A program made the position numbers and the translations under genes. From Utricularia gibba (Eukaryota > Streptophyta > Magnoliopsida > Lamiales > Lentibulariaceae): DNA of 35,876 bases. The notes under the pieces were generated by a model. The model made no database searches, had not been told where the DNA came from, and saw only the letters and a list, made by a program, of their open reading frames with translations. Positions 34,462 through 35,876 of the stretch are shown piece by piece (within the stretch, counting starts at the first letter, position 1; each line of letters begins with the position of its first letter). The DNA lies in the NCBI GenBank assembly GCA_002189035.1, contig NEEC01000298.1, positions 1 to 35,876 of the forward strand. The letters run 5' to 3'.

Positions 34462-35876
34462 GAAAGCTTCTTCGTCCGAGGATGCATCAGAGCTCGAATT
34501 ATCGCCTTATATTAGCCTTCAGATGTGCCACAAATTGGCCACCACGTTCGCGACGATGCGACTCGGAACACGAGAATCGACGCGATTGTGATTTTCGGCT
34601 TGCAAAAATCTGCGTTTATTGGATGACGTGAAGTATGGGTTTTCGAGCGATCTCTGAACAAGCTCTGGGTGTGTCCCTACCCGCAGCCTCATGGTGGCCT
34701 CGCACACCGTTCGGTATTTCGATATCCTGAAAACCGTGATGAGTCACGCTGCGCCGGCATACCGTTTCGAACCCCTTTCCGTGCCGGTCAGCTTCCGTGT
34801 TGAAAGCATCTTCGTCCGAGGATGCATCAGAGCTCGAATTATCGCCTTATATAGCCTTCAGATGTGCCACAAATTGGCCACCACGTTCGCGACGATGCGA
34901 CTCGGAACACGAGAATCGACGCGATTGTGATTTTCGCCTTGCAAAACATCTGCGTTTTATTGGGTGACGTGAAGTATGGGTTTTCGAGGCGATCTCTGAA
35001 CAAGCTCTAGGTGTGTCCCTACCCGCAGCCTCATGGTGGCCTCGCACACCGTTCGGCATCTCGTCGATATCTTGAAGATCAAGATGAGTCACGCTGCGCC
35101 GGCATACCGTTTCGAACCCGTTCCGAGCCGGTCAGCTTCCGTGTTGAAAGCTTCTTCGTCCGAGGATGCATCAGAGCTCGAATTATCGCCTTATATTAGC
35201 CTTCAGATGTGCCACAAATTGGCCACCACGTTCGCGACGATGAGTTTCGGAACACGAGAATCGACGCGATTGTGATTTTCGGCTTGCAAAAGATCTGCGT
35301 TTTATTGGGACGTGAAGTATGGGTTTTCGATGCGATCTCTGAACAAGCTCTGGGTGTGTCCCTACCCGCAGCCTCATGGTGGCCTCGCACACCGTTCGGC
35401 ATTCGGCATATCCTGAAAACCGTGATGAGTCACGCTGCGCCGGCATACCGTTTCGAACCCTTTCCGTGCCGGTCAGCTTCCGTGTTGAAAGCATCTTCGT
35501 CCGAGGATGCATCAGAGCTCGAATTATCGCCTTATATTAGCCTTCAGATGTGCCACAAATTGGCCACCACGTTCGCGACGATGCGACTCGGAACACGAGA
35601 ATCGACGCGATTGTGATTTTCGCCTTGCAAAACATCTGCGTTTTATTGGTGACGTGAAGTATGGGTTTTCGAGGCGATCTCTGAACAAGCTCTAGGTGTG
35701 TTCCTACCCGCAGCCTCATGGTGGCCTCGCACACCGTTCGGCATCTCGTCGATATCTTGAAGATCAAGATGAGTCACGCTGCGCCCGGCATACCGTTTCG
35801 AACCCCTTTCCGTGCCGGTCAGCTTCCGTGTTGAAAGCATCTTCGTCCGAGGATGCATCAGAGCTCGAATTATCGC

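Larger units (their letters stand above)
34093..35810 (+). repeat. Dimeric higher-order stretch, B-A-B-A-B
   Basis: Units starting at 34093, 34780 and 35465 carry the B marker CTCTAGG (near 34321, 35008 and 35692, so 687 and 684 bp apart) with catCTCG-type tails. Units at 34440 and 35124 carry A-type CTCTGGG and AAAACCGTGATG tails. The variant anchor GAGCCGG follows the first two B units (34440 and 35124, 684 bp apart). Period-two structure is therefore visible at several independent sites. Confidence 0.75.
28475..35876 (+). repeat. Satellite array, right block: 22 monomers plus a partial unit
   Basis: The same satellite resumes in strict register. Unit starts: 28475, 28818, 29160, 29502, 29845, 30188, 30534, 30875, 31213, 31553, 31898, 32238, 32578, 32920, 33258, 33604 (truncated), 33749, 34093, 34440, 34780, 35124, 35465, and a partial unit from 35811 cut by the window edge. 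Full units are 338-347 bp (mean about 342), which is longer and more uniform than the left block. The A and B forms alternate more regularly here. Two sub-variants are clustered: TTCGGCCATATC near 28751-30132 and CTCTAGGTGTGTTCC near 33485-35702. There is no coding sequence. Confidence 0.98.

Noticed and set aside
1-35876. CRISPR array
   Set aside because: The repeats are 347 bp and contiguous, with no unique spacers between short repeats.
1-35876. rDNA intergenic spacer subrepeats
   Set aside because: No 18S, 5.8S, 28S or 5S sequence appears anywhere in 36 kb, and the array is unbroken by genes.
1-35876. Novel gene system or operon
   Set aside because: All sequence in the window is accounted for by a single tandem repeat or its rearranged fragments. 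Only a few 20-30 bp pieces remain unexplained, too short to encode a system.

Overview
This window is a single tandem satellite DNA array from end to end, and I find no gene in it. The monomer is 347 bp when nothing is missing. About 90 copies lie head to tail on the + strand. The array is already running at base 1 and still running at base 35876, so both true ends lie outside. No open frame is conserved: 347 is not a multiple of three, copies carry frequent one-base gaps, and the apparent small ORFs are the repeat read in rotating frames on both strands. I saw no rRNA, tRNA, transposon ends, CRISPR array, or unique-sequence island.

Layout. (1) 1-22908: 68 consecutive monomers, 302-346 bp long, mean about 337. 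(2) 22909-28474: about 5.6 kb where the same sequence is scrambled, with truncated, chimeric and out-of-register pieces, although short core blocks survive intact. (3) 28475-35876: 22 more monomers plus a partial one. These are longer and cleaner (338-347 bp), apart from one 145-bp unit with a large internal deletion. In places two variant forms (called A and B here) alternate, giving a dimeric period of about 685-690 bp.

Two structural points stand out. First, nearly all length variation is loss, and most lost bases fall on sites where the A and B forms differ. A typical site shows base 1, base 2, or no base. That is what consensus calling over mixed repeat copies would produce, so much of the small indel variation is probably an assembly artefact. 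Second, the 347-bp monomer looks like two anciently diverged halves of about 173 bp: a series of short motifs recurs in the same order at offsets of 166-179 bp.

Organism. A gene-free tandem array longer than 35 kb with a roughly dinucleosome-length unit indicates eukaryotic heterochromatin (centromeric, pericentromeric or subtelomeric). The monomer is rich in CpG (about 35 per 347 bp by hand count), which argues against a heavily CpG-methylated vertebrate genome and fits some invertebrates, fungi or protists. I do not recognise the satellite family and cannot name the species. No genes work together here. Any function would be structural (chromatin, centromere) or through transcripts of the repeat.
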